Source: an uncultured Helicobacteraceae bacterium (GTDB lineage Bacteria; Campylobacterota; Campylobacteria; Campylobacterales; Helicobacteraceae). From it: DNA of 60,820 bases. Under the pieces are notes generated by a model, which worked only from the letters and a program-made list of their open reading frames with translations, was not told where the DNA came from and made no database searches. The first letter of the stretch is position 1. Each line of letters begins with the position of its first letter. A program made the position numbers and the translations under genes. The stretch is taken from positions 1-60,820 of the forward strand of contig CAKUOH010000014.1 in assembly GCA_934668765.1 (NCBI GenBank), written 5' to 3'. This document shows, piece by piece, positions 37,872 to 47,682 of this stretch.

Positions 37872-38531
37872 GTGCAAATGCTAAAAACTACAAAAGAATT
37901 TGACTTTGTGTATAAAAATTCCTATAAATTCCGCACAGAGACGCTTGATATTTGCGTATTAAAGCCAAATTTGATGGCGCAATTTTATGCGAAATTTAGG
38001 CGGATTCCTAGCGATTTTGTGGGATTTAGCGTGAGCAAAAAAGTAGGCATTGCGGTGGAGAGGAATTTGATTAAACGCAGATTTCGCGCAATTTGCAGAG
38101 AATTTTTTAATATTGGCAATTCGTCTCTTGCGCGACCTTCGCGGGAGCTTGAAAAATTCTCATTCGATAGGCAACCAGCCTTATCTCAATCGAATTTTTC
38201 TGCGCAACCCACGAATCTCACGCAAGATACTAGAATTGCGAACGATTTAAGAGAATCTAATAATTCGTCATTGCGAGGCAGTTTGAGCGAAGCGAAAACA
38301 ACGAAGCAATCCAAAGAAAGCACAAATCTCATCTGCATTTTTATTGCCAAAAATAAAATCCTGCAAATGCCTTTTTCTGCGCTAAAAGAGAGCATTTTTG
38401 CCACGCTAAAAAGGCAGATAAATTTTAGAAACGATTTACATAAAAATAAACGCGATTTTCGCAAACCTAGCACAAATCTAAAAAGCACAAACTCCGCAAA
38501 TCACGCTCACACAAAGGCATTGCAAAAATGA
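37872..38531 (+). CDS. rnpA: RNase P protein subunit RnpA with an inserted repeat segment
   Basis: The protein cofactor of RNase P in tRNA 5' maturation. It shows the family hallmarks TTKEFDFVYKNSYKFRTETL, GFSVSKKVGIAVERNLIKRRFRAICREF (the RNR-type motif) and, after the break, TNLICIFIAKNKILQMPFSALKESI. Between the last two, residues about 82-150 (DNA 38115-38321) are foreign and match the dispersed repeats, including the CGTCATTGCGAGGC ... GAAGCAATCC palindrome. The whole protein is 219 residues against a usual 110-160. The insert lies in the loop before the final beta strand. The C-terminal end overlaps yidD by four bases. Confidence 0.93.
   Translation: MQMLKTTKEFDFVYKNSYKFRTETLDICVLKPNLMAQFYAKFRRIPSDFVGFSVSKKVGIAVERNLIKRRFRAICREFFNIGNSSLARPSRELEKFSFDRQPALSQSNFSAQPTNLTQDTRIANDLRESNNSSLRGSLSEAKTTKQSKESTNLICIFIAKNKILQMPFSALKESIFATLKRQINFRNDLHKNKRDFRKPSTNLKSTNSANHAHTKALQK
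38115..38321 (+). repeat. In-frame repeat insertion inside rnpA
   Basis: It contains GGCAATTCGTCTCTT, GCAAGATACTAGAATTGCG, AACGATTTAA, then ATTCGTCATTGCGAGGC and GAAGCAATCC. The same blocks, in the same order but shorter, occur at 21486-21600 between ftsI and a barrel gene. About 207 bases, a multiple of three. Confidence 0.85.
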
Positions 38532-38932
38532 AAATAGATAAATTTATCGCATTTTACAAACGCTACATTTCGCTACTTTTCCCGCCAGCGTGTAGATTTT
38601 ATCCCACCTGTTCGGAGTATGCGGCACTTTGTTTTCGATTTAGCAATCCGCTCACCGCTATTTTTAAAACCGCTTTACGAATCTTACAATGCAATCAGCT
38701 TTTTAAAGGCGGAGTTTCCTATCCACGCGTGAAAATCGCACTTGATTATAATCAATTCTCGCCACAGATTCCGCACCCATTTTTGATGCACGATTCGCAT
38801 AAAATCGCCCAAAATATCGCATTTTGGCTTGTCCCAGCGCATAAGATTCAATCGAATCAAAACGCACAAAATCCCAAAAATAATGCTAAAATTACGCAAA
38901 AATTTTTCGCTATCAAATCACTAAAAGGATAA
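38528..38932 (+). CDS. yidD: YidD membrane protein insertion efficiency factor
   Basis: A 134-residue protein, longer than the usual 70-115 because of a C-terminal extension rich in Gln/Asn/Lys. It has the family core KRYISLLFPPACRFYPTCSEY with two conserved cysteines and RILQCNQLFKGGVSYPRVK. It overlaps rnpA by four bases and leads into yidC. Confidence 0.93.
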   Translation: MKIDKFIAFYKRYISLLFPPACRFYPTCSEYAALCFRFSNPLTAIFKTALRILQCNQLFKGGVSYPRVKIALDYNQFSPQIPHPFLMHDSHKIAQNIAFWLVPAHKIQSNQNAQNPKNNAKITQKFFAIKSLKG

Positions 38933-38935
38933 ACA

Positions 38936-40684
38936 TTGAATAATAACACGCCCAACACTCGCATTTTTACCGCAATCATTCTCTCGCTAATTTTCCTTGT
39001 GCCGTATATGTATTTTTTCGCGCCAAAGACGGAGCTAAACGGCGATGCGAATGCCACGATACAAAGCGCAAATAACATTAACGATATGCTAAAAAATGCG
39101 CAGGATTCAGCACAAAGCATTAGCGAATCAAATGCGCCAAGTTTTGATACAAGCACACCCAAAAATTTAGATTCAAACGCAATCAAAGCCCCTATTAGTA
39201 GCGATTCGACAAAAATTATCACGGATATTAAGTCTAGCAAAATGGAGTTGCAAATTGATGAGCTGGGGCGAATCCATAAGGTTTTGCTAAAAGAGAAAAA
39301 ATATCTAAATGACGATGGGACGCCACTAAATCTATTTGATGATAATAGCATAAAGCCCCTAGAATTGCGCTTTCAAAATAAGGAAGTGAATCTAAAAGCA
39401 TTTTCTACACCATACACTGCGGATATTGCGGAAGTTTCGTTAGATGAAGGCGCGGATTCAAAGGTGGATTCAAAAGATTTAAACAATTTGGCTATCAATC
39501 CAAAAGCCACGCAAATCACTTTGACGCAGAATCTAGGCGAGATTGCGGGGCTTGGCGAAGTTGTCATTAAAAAGATTTTGCGATTTTATGATGATTTTAG
39601 CTATGATGTGAAAATCAAGCTAAACAAACCGCTAAATTACTATGTGGCAAATGGTTCGCGCCCGATTGCTGATTCTAGTAGCTATGTGTTTAAGGGCGTG
39701 ATTGTAAAAAAAAGCGATGAGACGATTGAAAAAATCGAAGAGGGCGATAATATCACGGATGAAAATACGGCGTTTGGCAATGCGCATTTTATCGCAAGTG
39801 TGGATAGATATTACGCTACCGTGCTTTTTAGCAAACGCGGTGCGGACATTGGAAGTGTGAATGCGATAGTCGATACAGGAAGCAATGAGAATCATCTCTC
39901 ATATATTTATTTAACGGACAGCGCGGAGTTTAGCGGATATATCGGTCCTAAAAATTACAAGGATTTAAAGGCAATATCGCCAAGTCTTACCGATGTCGTG
40001 GAGTATGGAATCATCACATTTTTTGCAAAGCCGCTATTTTTGCTATTAGCGTGGCTTTTTGGGATTTTTGCAAATTGGGGTTGGGCGATTATTGGGCTTA
40101 CGCTAATTGTGCGAATCGTGCTTTATCCGCTCACTTACAAGGGTATGGTCTCAATGCAAAAGCTAAAAGATTTGACGCCCAAAATGAAAGAGATTCAAGA
40201 AAAATACAAAGGCGATGCGCAAAAAATGCAGCTACACATTATGGAGCTATATAAAAAGCACAAAGTAAATCCTATGGGTGGCTGTCTGCCGTTGCTTTTG
40301 CAAATCCCTGTGTTTTTTGCGATTTATCGTGTGCTGTATAATGCAGTCGAGCTAAAAGATGCTGCGTGGCTTTTGTGGATACAAGATTTGAGTGCGATGG
40401 ACCCATATTTTATTTTGCCAATTTTGATGGGCGGAAGTATGTATTTACAACAAAAAGTTTCCCCTACGACATTTAATGACCCTATGCAGGAAAAAATCTT
40501 TAAATTTTTGCCACTTGTTTTTACAATCTTTTTGATTACATTCCCTGCGGGACTTATGCTGTATTGGACGGTGAATAATATTTTTTCAATCATTCAGCAA
40601 ATTTTAATCAATAAAGTAATGGAAAAGAAAAAAGAACTTGAAATCGCCGAGCATAAAGCAGAACATAGAAAGGATAAAAATTGA
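38936..40684 (+). CDS. yidC: Membrane protein insertase YidC
   Basis: A 582-residue insertase for inner-membrane proteins. It has an N-terminal anchor, a large periplasmic domain, and the five-helix core from about residue 360: VEYGIITFFAKPLFLLLAWLFG, WAIIGLTLIVRIVLYPL, the charged coiled loop (MQKLKDLTPKMKEIQEKYKGD), CLPLLLQIPVFFAIYRVL, FKFLPLVFTIFLITFPAGLML. Length is normal. It overlaps jag at the stop/start. Confidence 0.97.
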   Translation: MNNNTPNTRIFTAIILSLIFLVPYMYFFAPKTELNGDANATIQSANNINDMLKNAQDSAQSISESNAPSFDTSTPKNLDSNAIKAPISSDSTKIITDIKSSKMELQIDELGRIHKVLLKEKKYLNDDGTPLNLFDDNSIKPLELRFQNKEVNLKAFSTPYTADIAEVSLDEGADSKVDSKDLNNLAINPKATQITLTQNLGEIAGLGEVVIKKILRFYDDFSYDVKIKLNKPLNYYVANGSRPIADSSSYVFKGVIVKKSDETIEKIEEGDNITDENTAFGNAHFIASVDRYYATVLFSKRGADIGSVNAIVDTGSNENHLSYIYLTDSAEFSGYIGPKNYKDLKAISPSLTDVVEYGIITFFAKPLFLLLAWLFGIFANWGWAIIGLTLIVRIVLYPLTYKGMVSMQKLKDLTPKMKEIQEKYKGDAQKMQLHIMELYKKHKVNPMGGCLPLLLQIPVFFAIYRVLYNAVELKDAAWLLWIQDLSAMDPYFILPILMGGSMYLQQKVSPTTFNDPMQEKIFKFLPLVFTIFLITFPAGLMLYWTVNNIFSIIQQILINKVMEKKKELEIAEHKAEHRKDKN

Positions 40685-41475
40685 CAAAATTTACCGCGCC
40701 CACTATCGAGCAGGCATTACTAAAAGCAAGCAAGGCTCTTAAATGCTCTATCGTAGATTTGGAATATGAGATTTTAGAGAAGCCAAGCAAGGGATTTTTG
40801 GGACTAGGCAAAAAGGACGCCAAAATCGTAGTTAGCTTTAAACATAAAAACCGCACATTTCGTAATGACAGGGGCGAAGGGCGATTTAATGCTAAAAGCG
40901 AATCCAAAATGCACAAATCTTATGAATCGCGTGAAAACCGTGAATCTGGGAGCAGATTCAACACCGAATCCGACTTTAAACCCGAATCAAAAGAGCTAAT
41001 TAGCGATGAATTATTAGTAAAAATTAGCACCGAAATAAATGAGCTTTTCACACTACTGCCGATAAAATTAAGCAAAATTGAAGTCGCCAAATTTGACAAA
41101 AGCACGATTCTAATCCATTTCAAAGGCGCAGACGCCGCACTTTTAATCGGAGAGCGAGGCTATCGCTACAAAGCGATTTCATATCTGCTATTTAATTGGC
41201 TAAATGCCGAGTATGGCGTGAATGTGCGATTAGAGATTGAACGCTTTTTAGCAGACCAAGAAGCGATGATGTCAAATTATCTTGCACCCATAATCGAAAA
41301 TATAAGGGATTTAGATGAGCCTTTTGCCACCAAGACATTTGATGGGATTCTCGCATATATCGCACTAAAAGAGCTTCGTGCAAAGTTGCAGGGTAAAAGT
41401 GTAGTGCTTAAAACAAATGAAAATGATGAGCATTACATTTTGATTGAGCCACTGCATTTTCGCCCAAATTTTTGA
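40681..41475 (+). CDS. jag: Jag/KhpB RNA-binding protein (R3H-KH)
   Basis: A 264-residue protein with the Jag N-terminal domain (KFTAPTIEQALLKASKALKC, KGFLGLGKKDAKI), a low-complexity Arg/Ser linker at about 60-105, a KH-like part (ILIHFKGADAALLIGERGYRY) and the R3H-type C-terminus (HYILIEPLHFRPNF). The start is TTG at 40681 overlapping the yidC stop. RNA-binding role follows from the family; specific targets are unknown. Confidence 0.9.
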   Translation: MTKFTAPTIEQALLKASKALKCSIVDLEYEILEKPSKGFLGLGKKDAKIVVSFKHKNRTFRNDRGEGRFNAKSESKMHKSYESRENRESGSRFNTESDFKPESKELISDELLVKISTEINELFTLLPIKLSKIEVAKFDKSTILIHFKGADAALLIGERGYRYKAISYLLFNWLNAEYGVNVRLEIERFLADQEAMMSNYLAPIIENIRDLDEPFATKTFDGILAYIALKELRAKLQGKSVVLKTNENDEHYILIEPLHFRPNF

Positions 41476-41545
41476 TGATTCATAGCAATAAATTAGGCAG
41501 ATTTGCCTTTAAAGTCAGCACATAGATTTAACAAGATTCGTATAA

Positions 41546-42871
41546 ATGAATAACGACACAATAGTTGCAATCTCCACAGCAGTGGGCATTAGCGCGATTG
41601 GTATTGTGCGAGTAAGTGGCAAGGACGCACTAAAAATCGCACAACAAATCACCAAATCAAGCGACATTGCGCCACGCTACGCGCATTTGAAATATTTCTA
41701 CGATGAAAACGGCAATGCGATTGATAGAGGCATTGTGATTTATTTTAAATCTCCGTATAGTTTCAATGGTGAGGATATTGTGGAGTTTCAATGCCACGGC
41801 GGAATCGCCTTGCAAAAAAAGATTGTGGCACTTTGCAAACACTTTGGCGCAAGGGAAGCGCGAAGTGGCGAGTTTAGCAAAATCGCACTCTTAAATGGCA
41901 AAATGGATTTATCGCAATTAGAAAATGTCGCAAATCTTATCAAGGCGCAAAATGAAAGTGCGTTAAATCTCATCGCACAAAATCTAAAAGGCGACTTGCA
42001 AAAAATCATAGATGATTTTAGGGAACAACTATTAGCAATTTTAGCGCAAAGCGAAGCGTTAATCGACTATGCCCAAGATGAGATTCCAAGCGATTTGAGT
42101 GCGAATCTAAATGCACTTGAATCGCAACTTACCGCAATTTACGCACACTCCAAATCAATGCAGCATATTATAAATGGGCATAGACTTGCAATCATCGGCA
42201 GACCAAATGTCGGCAAAAGCTCCATTCTAAACGCACTTTTGCTAAAAAATCGCGCCATTGTTAGCGAGATTGAGGGGACTACTAGAGATAGCATTGAGGC
42301 GCAAATCACCATTGAAAATCAAATGGTGGCGATAATTGACACAGCTGGGATTCGGCAAAATAGCGATGAAATCGAAGCATTAGGTATTGCAAAAAGCAAA
42401 GAAATCGCAAGGGAAGCAAGTATCATTTTGGCGGTGTTTGATGGAAGCAAGGCATTTGATGATAGGGAAATATTGCAGATTTTACGCGAAAATGCAGGAA
42501 AAATCATCATTGTGGCGATTAACAAAAGCGACTTGCAACAAAGGCTTGATTTATCGCATTTTAGCGCATATAAACCCATTTTTATTAGCACGAAAAATGA
42601 TAGCGTTTTTGAGATTCGCAAATCGATTGCGGAGGCGATTCGCATATCGCCACAAAATGACGAAAGCGTGATTTTAGGCTCGGTGCGCCAACTTGAATGT
42701 GTAAAGAGCACGATAAATGCTTTGCAATTAGCGCGGGAGAATTTGGGCGATTTTGAGATTTTTAGTCTGCATATAAATGACGCACTAAAAAGCCTTGAAT
42801 CCATCACAAAGCCCTATAATTACGATGAAATGCTAGATAAAATGTTTGGCAATTTTTGCTTGGGAAAGTAA
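41546..42871 (+). CDS. mnmE: tRNA modification GTPase MnmE (TrmE)
   Basis: A 441-residue GTPase, partner of MnmG. It has the N-terminal tetrahydrofolate-binding domain (FNGEDIVEFQCHGGIALQKKI), the helical domain, the G domain with GRPNVGKSSILNALL at about 211, TTRD, DTAGIRQ and NKSD, and the C-terminal cysteine motif FGNFCLGK. In H. pylori the same position follows jag. Confidence 0.97.
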   Translation: MNNDTIVAISTAVGISAIGIVRVSGKDALKIAQQITKSSDIAPRYAHLKYFYDENGNAIDRGIVIYFKSPYSFNGEDIVEFQCHGGIALQKKIVALCKHFGAREARSGEFSKIALLNGKMDLSQLENVANLIKAQNESALNLIAQNLKGDLQKIIDDFREQLLAILAQSEALIDYAQDEIPSDLSANLNALESQLTAIYAHSKSMQHIINGHRLAIIGRPNVGKSSILNALLLKNRAIVSEIEGTTRDSIEAQITIENQMVAIIDTAGIRQNSDEIEALGIAKSKEIAREASIILAVFDGSKAFDDREILQILRENAGKIIIVAINKSDLQQRLDLSHFSAYKPIFISTKNDSVFEIRKSIAEAIRISPQNDESVILGSVRQLECVKSTINALQLARENLGDFEIFSLHINDALKSLESITKPYNYDEMLDKMFGNFCLGK

Positions 42872-42982
42872 AATATTCTATCGAAAATTCTCACAAATTT
42901 AAAAACAATTCTTAAAATTAAGGTTTTTTTAATGATTTACGCATTACAATTCTCTGAATATTTTATTTCACAAAGGCACAAA

Positions 42983-43402
42983 ATGGAGCTACTCAAGCAA
43001 TATGTGGATTTGGCAATCTTTGGTATTTTGGGATTTATGAGCTTTTTAGTCGTGTGGTTTAGCGTGGAGCGCGTGATTTTTTATAGACGCCTAAATCTCA
43101 CAAGTTACGCGCGATTAGAGGACTTTGAAGAGGCGATTACCAAAAATCTAACCGCCCTTTATATTATCTATTCAAACGCCCCTTATGTCGGGCTTTTAGG
43201 CACGGTTATAGGCATTATGATAACCTTTTATGATATGGGAATGAGTGGCGATATGAATGTCAAAGACATTATGGTGGGGCTTTCACTTGCACTAAAAGCG
43301 ACTGCACTTGGGCTAATCGTAGCGATTCCCACGCTTATCATTTACAACGCATTTTTGCGAAAAGTGGATATTTTACTAAATCGCTTTAAGGTTTCAAAAT
43401 GA
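42983..43402 (+). CDS. exbB: ExbB, TonB-system proton channel subunit
   Basis: A 139-residue inner-membrane protein from the ATG at 42983 ([14 protein letters not shown]). It has a first helix at about 10-28, then [21 protein letters not shown] and the third helix [28 protein letters not shown], the MotA/ExbB signature. An upstream frame to 42932 lacks a site. It forms exbB-exbD-tonB with overlapping starts, feeding energy to the TonB receptors in this window. Confidence 0.94.
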   Translation: MELLKQYVDLAIFGILGFMSFLVVWFSVERVIFYRRLNLTSYARLEDFEEAITKNLTALYIIYSNAPYVGLLGTVIGIMITFYDMGMSGDMNVKDIMVGLSLALKATALGLIVAIPTLIIYNAFLRKVDILLNRFKVSK

Positions 43403-43779
43403 GACTTCCGCGCCGTGATGGGCTAAATATCGTCCCTTTTATTGACATAATGCTAGTGCTTTTGGCTATCGTGTTAAGCGTGGCGACTTTCATTTCGCAA
43501 GGGCATATCAAAATCAAAGTGCCTGAATCTAACTCCGCTGAAGCGATAAAAGACGAGCAAAAATTAAGCATTTTGCTTACCAAAGATGATAAATTTTATA
43601 TAGATGAGCGTGAATCCGCCCTAAATGAAGTCAAATCGCGCATAGCAGAGATTGAATCAAGCGTCCTAGTCGAACTTGTGAGCGACAAAGAAGCAAAATT
43701 TCAGTCATTTATCGACATTTTGGATATATTAAAAGAAAGGGGGCACGAAAAATTTGTCATTAAAGCAGAGAGTAAATAA
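43399..43779 (+). CDS. exbD: ExbD, TonB-system accessory subunit
   Basis: A 126-residue protein with one membrane helix containing the conserved aspartate ([18 protein letters not shown], Asp16) and a periplasmic domain ([35 protein letters not shown]). It overlaps exbB by four bases and tonB by 26. Confidence 0.95.
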   Translation: MRLPRRDGLNIVPFIDIMLVLLAIVLSVATFISQGHIKIKVPESNSAEAIKDEQKLSILLTKDDKFYIDERESALNEVKSRIAEIESSVLVELVSDKEAKFQSFIDILDILKERGHEKFVIKAESK

Positions 43780-44437
43780 TTTTGGAAGTTTGTCGCATAT
43801 CGCACCGCGTAGTATTTCACGCATTTCGCCGTTGAAAATCGGCTTTGTGGCGAGTTTTGTGCTACATAGCAGTTTGTTTGCGTTTCTAGTCATTGACTTT
43901 GAGCGCAAGACAACTATTGATTCGATGCGCTCACAAGCCTTAAATATAGGGCTAGAAAACATCAGTGGCAAGGCAGTAGATAGTCGCAAGATGAAGCGAC
44001 ATCACAAAAAGCACCACCGCAAACCACCACGCGAATCGATAATCCCTGCTGAAAAGCCGATGCCTGAAGTGGTGGAGGAAGCCGAAAATAGCGTGGAGAG
44101 CGATTTGGATTCGACACTTGGAGTTAGCACGAATCTAGGCGATAGAGTGGAGATTCTAGGCAATAATGACGCGCTTTACGCTACGATTTTGGATATTATC
44201 AACAAAAATCGCAATTATCCCAAAATAGCGCGAATCCAGCGACTGCAAGATAGGATTCAAGTCGAGTTTGTTTTGCTCTCAAGTGGCGAGGTAATAGGGA
44301 TTCGCATTGTGCGCGGGAGGCATAGGATTTTAAATGACGATGCGATTGAGACGATTCGGCGCAGTGTGGCGGAATTTCCCAAAATGGAGCGCAGCAAAAA
44401 AATAAGACTAATGCTAAAATATGATTTGACAATTTAA
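43754..44437 (+). CDS. tonB: TonB energy transducer
   Basis: A 227-residue protein from a TTG at 43754 inside the exbD end. It has an N-terminal membrane anchor (VASFVLHSSLFAFLVIDF), a His/Lys/Arg/Pro periplasmic linker (RKMKRHHKKHHRKPPRE), and the TonB C-terminal domain (YPKIARIQRLQDRIQVEFVLLSSGEVIGIRIV, ETIRRSVAEFP). It ends the operon 369 bases before a TonB receptor gene. Confidence 0.92.
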   Translation: MSLKQRVNNFGSLSHIAPRSISRISPLKIGFVASFVLHSSLFAFLVIDFERKTTIDSMRSQALNIGLENISGKAVDSRKMKRHHKKHHRKPPRESIIPAEKPMPEVVEEAENSVESDLDSTLGVSTNLGDRVEILGNNDALYATILDIINKNRNYPKIARIQRLQDRIQVEFVLLSSGEVIGIRIVRGRHRILNDDAIETIRRSVAEFPKMERSKKIRLMLKYDLTI

Positions 44438-44806
44438 TGCGATTATTGCGCAATTTTGTAAAAACATACTTCGTCATTGCGATAGAGCAAAGCGACCGAA
44501 GCGTCTGTGCGAAGCACCGACCCACACTTGCAAATCCAAAAAAAGTCGCAAATAAATCCTTTGGATTTTTCGCCTTTTTTGTAAAAGATTTAAGAATTAC
44601 AAAAGAGTAAGCGGAGTCGTCATTCTGAGCGGAACGCAGTGTAGCAAAGAATCCACAAATCTTTTTAAATTTTTCGCCCTCAAAATGACAAATATTTTTT
44701 GCAATCCACTATATTTTAATATCAATTCTTAATATAATTTTAAGGATTTGTTAATTATTATTCGCACTTTAAAAATGATTTTAATTCTTAAATATGGATT
44801 TGGATT
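44438..44806. promoter_or_regulatory. Dispersed repeats and receptor upstream element
   Basis: 44474-44510 is CGTCATTGCGATAGAGC ... GACCGAAGC, and 44619-44695 carries CGTCATTCTGAGCG and CTCAAAATGAC words, two diverged repeat families. 44720-44800 is AT-rich and holds AATTATTATTC and AAAAATGATTTTAATTCT, closely matching the region upstream of the receptor at 9466 (AATTATTATTC, AAAAATGATTTTAGTTCT). A common iron or nickel regulator is possible. Confidence 0.45.
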
Positions 44807-47669
44807 ATGAAAAACATAATGGATTTTCGGGGATTTTTTGTGCGTGTGGGCGTGATTTTGGCGTTTGTTTTTTCTCAACTTATGGCAGATTCGGCAGATT
44901 CAAAAACTCGTTCTGCCCCCCCCCCATTTAGACAAAAGGACTTTGGGTAGCGAAAATCATAAATTTTTGCGCCTAGCCCGAGCCGAATCACAAAGCAATT
45001 CAAATAGCGATTCTACCCACCACCTGCACCACCCTAGCGCAATGGATGGGGAATCAAATACCGATTCACAAGATTCACACGAATCACACGATGATTACGA
45101 AATTATCGACATAGGCACTTCTACGATTCGCGCAAAGGCAGAGTTTGAAACCTATCAAAGTGGCAATCAAATTGGACGAGAAATGCTTGATTCAAGCCCA
45201 AGTGGCAATGGGGATATTACAAGCATTCTAAAAATCCTCCCAAATGTGCAGTTTGACAACGCGCAACTAAAATCCACTACGCCGGGCGAAATCGACCCTG
45301 CAAATGTTAGCATTAGCGGAGGACTTTTTTATCAAAACAACTTTCAACTTGATGGCTTTAATATGAATAATGATTTAGACCCCGCTGGTGGCACTTCAAA
45401 CGGACCCGATTCGATTCGTGGCGGACGCTCTCAAGGGCTAAATATCGATACGAGCCTACTAGAATCTATCACCGTGCTAGATAGTAATGTGAGCGCTAGT
45501 TATGGTGGATTTAGCGGTGGTGTAGTGGAGGCAAATGTGCGAAAACCACGCACGGACAGGTGGCACGGCAATTTTAGCTATCAGCACACGGCAGATTATT
45601 TCACGCAATATTTTATCGATGAGCGTCAAGAGAGCAATTTTTACACTTCTAGCGATGAAAACTATCAGCCCAAATTTCACAAACACATAATCCGCGCAAA
45701 TACAGAGGGCTATATCACCGATGATTTAGGGCTAGTGGCGAGTTTTACCACCACGCAGAGTTTTATCCCGCTTCAAGCGTATAGCACGATGGCAACAAAT
45801 AAAGGTGGCACAGAAAATAATGCCACCCGCACACAAAAACGACAAAGTTATAATGCTTTTGTTAAAGCGCATTACAATCCCACTGATAATCTCACAATAG
45901 AGGCAAATCTAGCCTATATACCACAATTTAACAGCTATTATAACGCAGTAGCAAAAAATAGCTATTATGAAATGCGTAGCGGTGGATGGCAAAGTGGGCT
46001 AAAAGCGTTGTGGCAAACAAATGCGGGGCTTTGGAGCAATACGCTTGGCTATTCATATTTGCAAAATTCGCGCAAAAGTGAGGCAGATTACTTTATGAGC
46101 TGGTATGCAAGTAGTGAAAAAAATTGGGCGATAAATAGCGCAAATAGAGCAAATGAGGGCGGATATGGCGATATGGACCAACTCCAACATAGCCTAAATT
46201 ATAAAAGCGATTTTGCATTTGATACTATCAATTTAGGGAAATTTAAGCACGATTTGCGCGTGGGTGCAGAGATAATCTATCAATCATTAGCAAAAAATCG
46301 CCTAAATGATTATATTGGATTTAATAATCCTGTGCCACTTACAAATGGGCAGAATTGCCCAAATACGCCTGATAATTTAGGGCTTTGGAGTTGCTCAAAT
46401 GCTAAACCGACAAGCAAACCTAGCGGGACTGCGTGGAATGATTATGCTACTTCGCAAGGGCAATACTTTAATAGCATATCCATTTACCGCGAAGCTGGAA
46501 AAGTAGAGTTTGACAATGTCGCTTATGGTGTCTTTGCCGAAGATGAGATAACACTAGATTTTGAACGCACGGGAAGCGTAAAAGCGCGTTTGGGATTGCG
46601 AATCGATGGCGATAGCTATATGGATAAAATCACGCTTGCCCCACGCTTTGCGATGAACTACATTAGCCCCGCACCCAAAGAGTGGCATACCACAATTACT
46701 TTTGGGGCGAATCGCTACTACGGACGCAATCTTTTTTCATATCGATTGTATGATTACAATCAGCGATTCACAAAGAAATTTTCACGCACTTCGCCTAACG
46801 ATAATTGGGCAGAGACGCCAAATAATACTTCAACTTCGCCCTATAAATTTAATCAACTAAATGTCCCTTTTAGTGATGAGCTAATGGGCGGTATCGCGCA
46901 AAATTTGGATATATTTAGCGTGGGAGTAAAATACATTCACCGCAATGGCAAAGATGAGATAATGCGACTACGGCGAAGCGATTTAAATCTGCCAAACGAA
47001 TCAGGCTACGCAAATAACTACACTACTTGGACTAATGACGGAGCAAGTGAGAGCCATATCATTAGCCTTATCGTGCAAAATATAAAGCCGATTCAAACCT
47101 TTGGCATACATCACTACTATCTTTTTGCCTTTGACTACACCAAAACACAGCGAAGCTACAATCTCTACTCTTCTGATGACGCGTATTACGATAACAAAGA
47201 CATAATGTATAATGGGCAGATTATCAAATACCGCGATAGACCTGTGGAAAACTACGCATTGCCATTTACCATTCGTCTAAATACCACGCATAGCTTTGAT
47301 ATAGGGCGCACAAAGTGGCTACTCAATAACTTTTTTCGCTATAAAGCGGGGTATGATAGAATGGTGTTTATTAACAGAACACACCCTAGTTATAATGCGA
47401 CTTTTCAAGGCGACCAATATGGCAAAATGCACTTTAAGGGGACATTTAGCTGGGATATGCGCGTGGGCTTTGAAGTGGATTTCTATAAAAGTCAAGCGTG
47501 GAAACATACGCTGTATGTGAATGTGGATATTTATAATGTGCTAAATAGCAAAAATATGACAACGCTAAGTGGCGTAAGTGGCGCGATTTCAAGCTTTGCA
47601 TCAACTAGTTCGATTCCTGTGTATGAAGTGGGCAGGCAATTTTGGCTACAAGTGGGCTATAAATTTTAA
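44807..47669 (+). CDS. TonB-dependent outer-membrane receptor, phase-variable by C10 tract (OFF here)
   Basis: A paralogue of the receptor at 6396-9466. The start at 44807 encodes a signal peptide (FFVRVGVILAFVFSQLMA). Ten C (44916-44925) follow SKTRSA, and the signal frame ends at the codon after FRQKDFG. The receptor frame is continuous from the tract to 47669 (KRTLGSENHKFLRLA, the plug with IDIGTSTIRAKAE, LPNVQFDN, SISGGLFYQNNFQLDG; barrel ending VGYKF). Nine or twelve C restores one frame of about 953 residues. Its linker has a diverged repeat copy (HHPSAMDGES). Downstream are a di-heme peroxidase and a PepSY remnant. exbB-exbD-tonB lies just upstream. Confidence 0.88.
44916..44925 (+). 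repeat. Hypermutable C10 homopolymer (coding switch)
   Basis: Ten C at about codons 37-40 of the second TonB receptor. Nine or twelve joins the frames, the same tract lengths required for the G tract at 9290. Confidence 0.9.
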
Positions 47670-47682
47670 AATGGAGGCAAAA

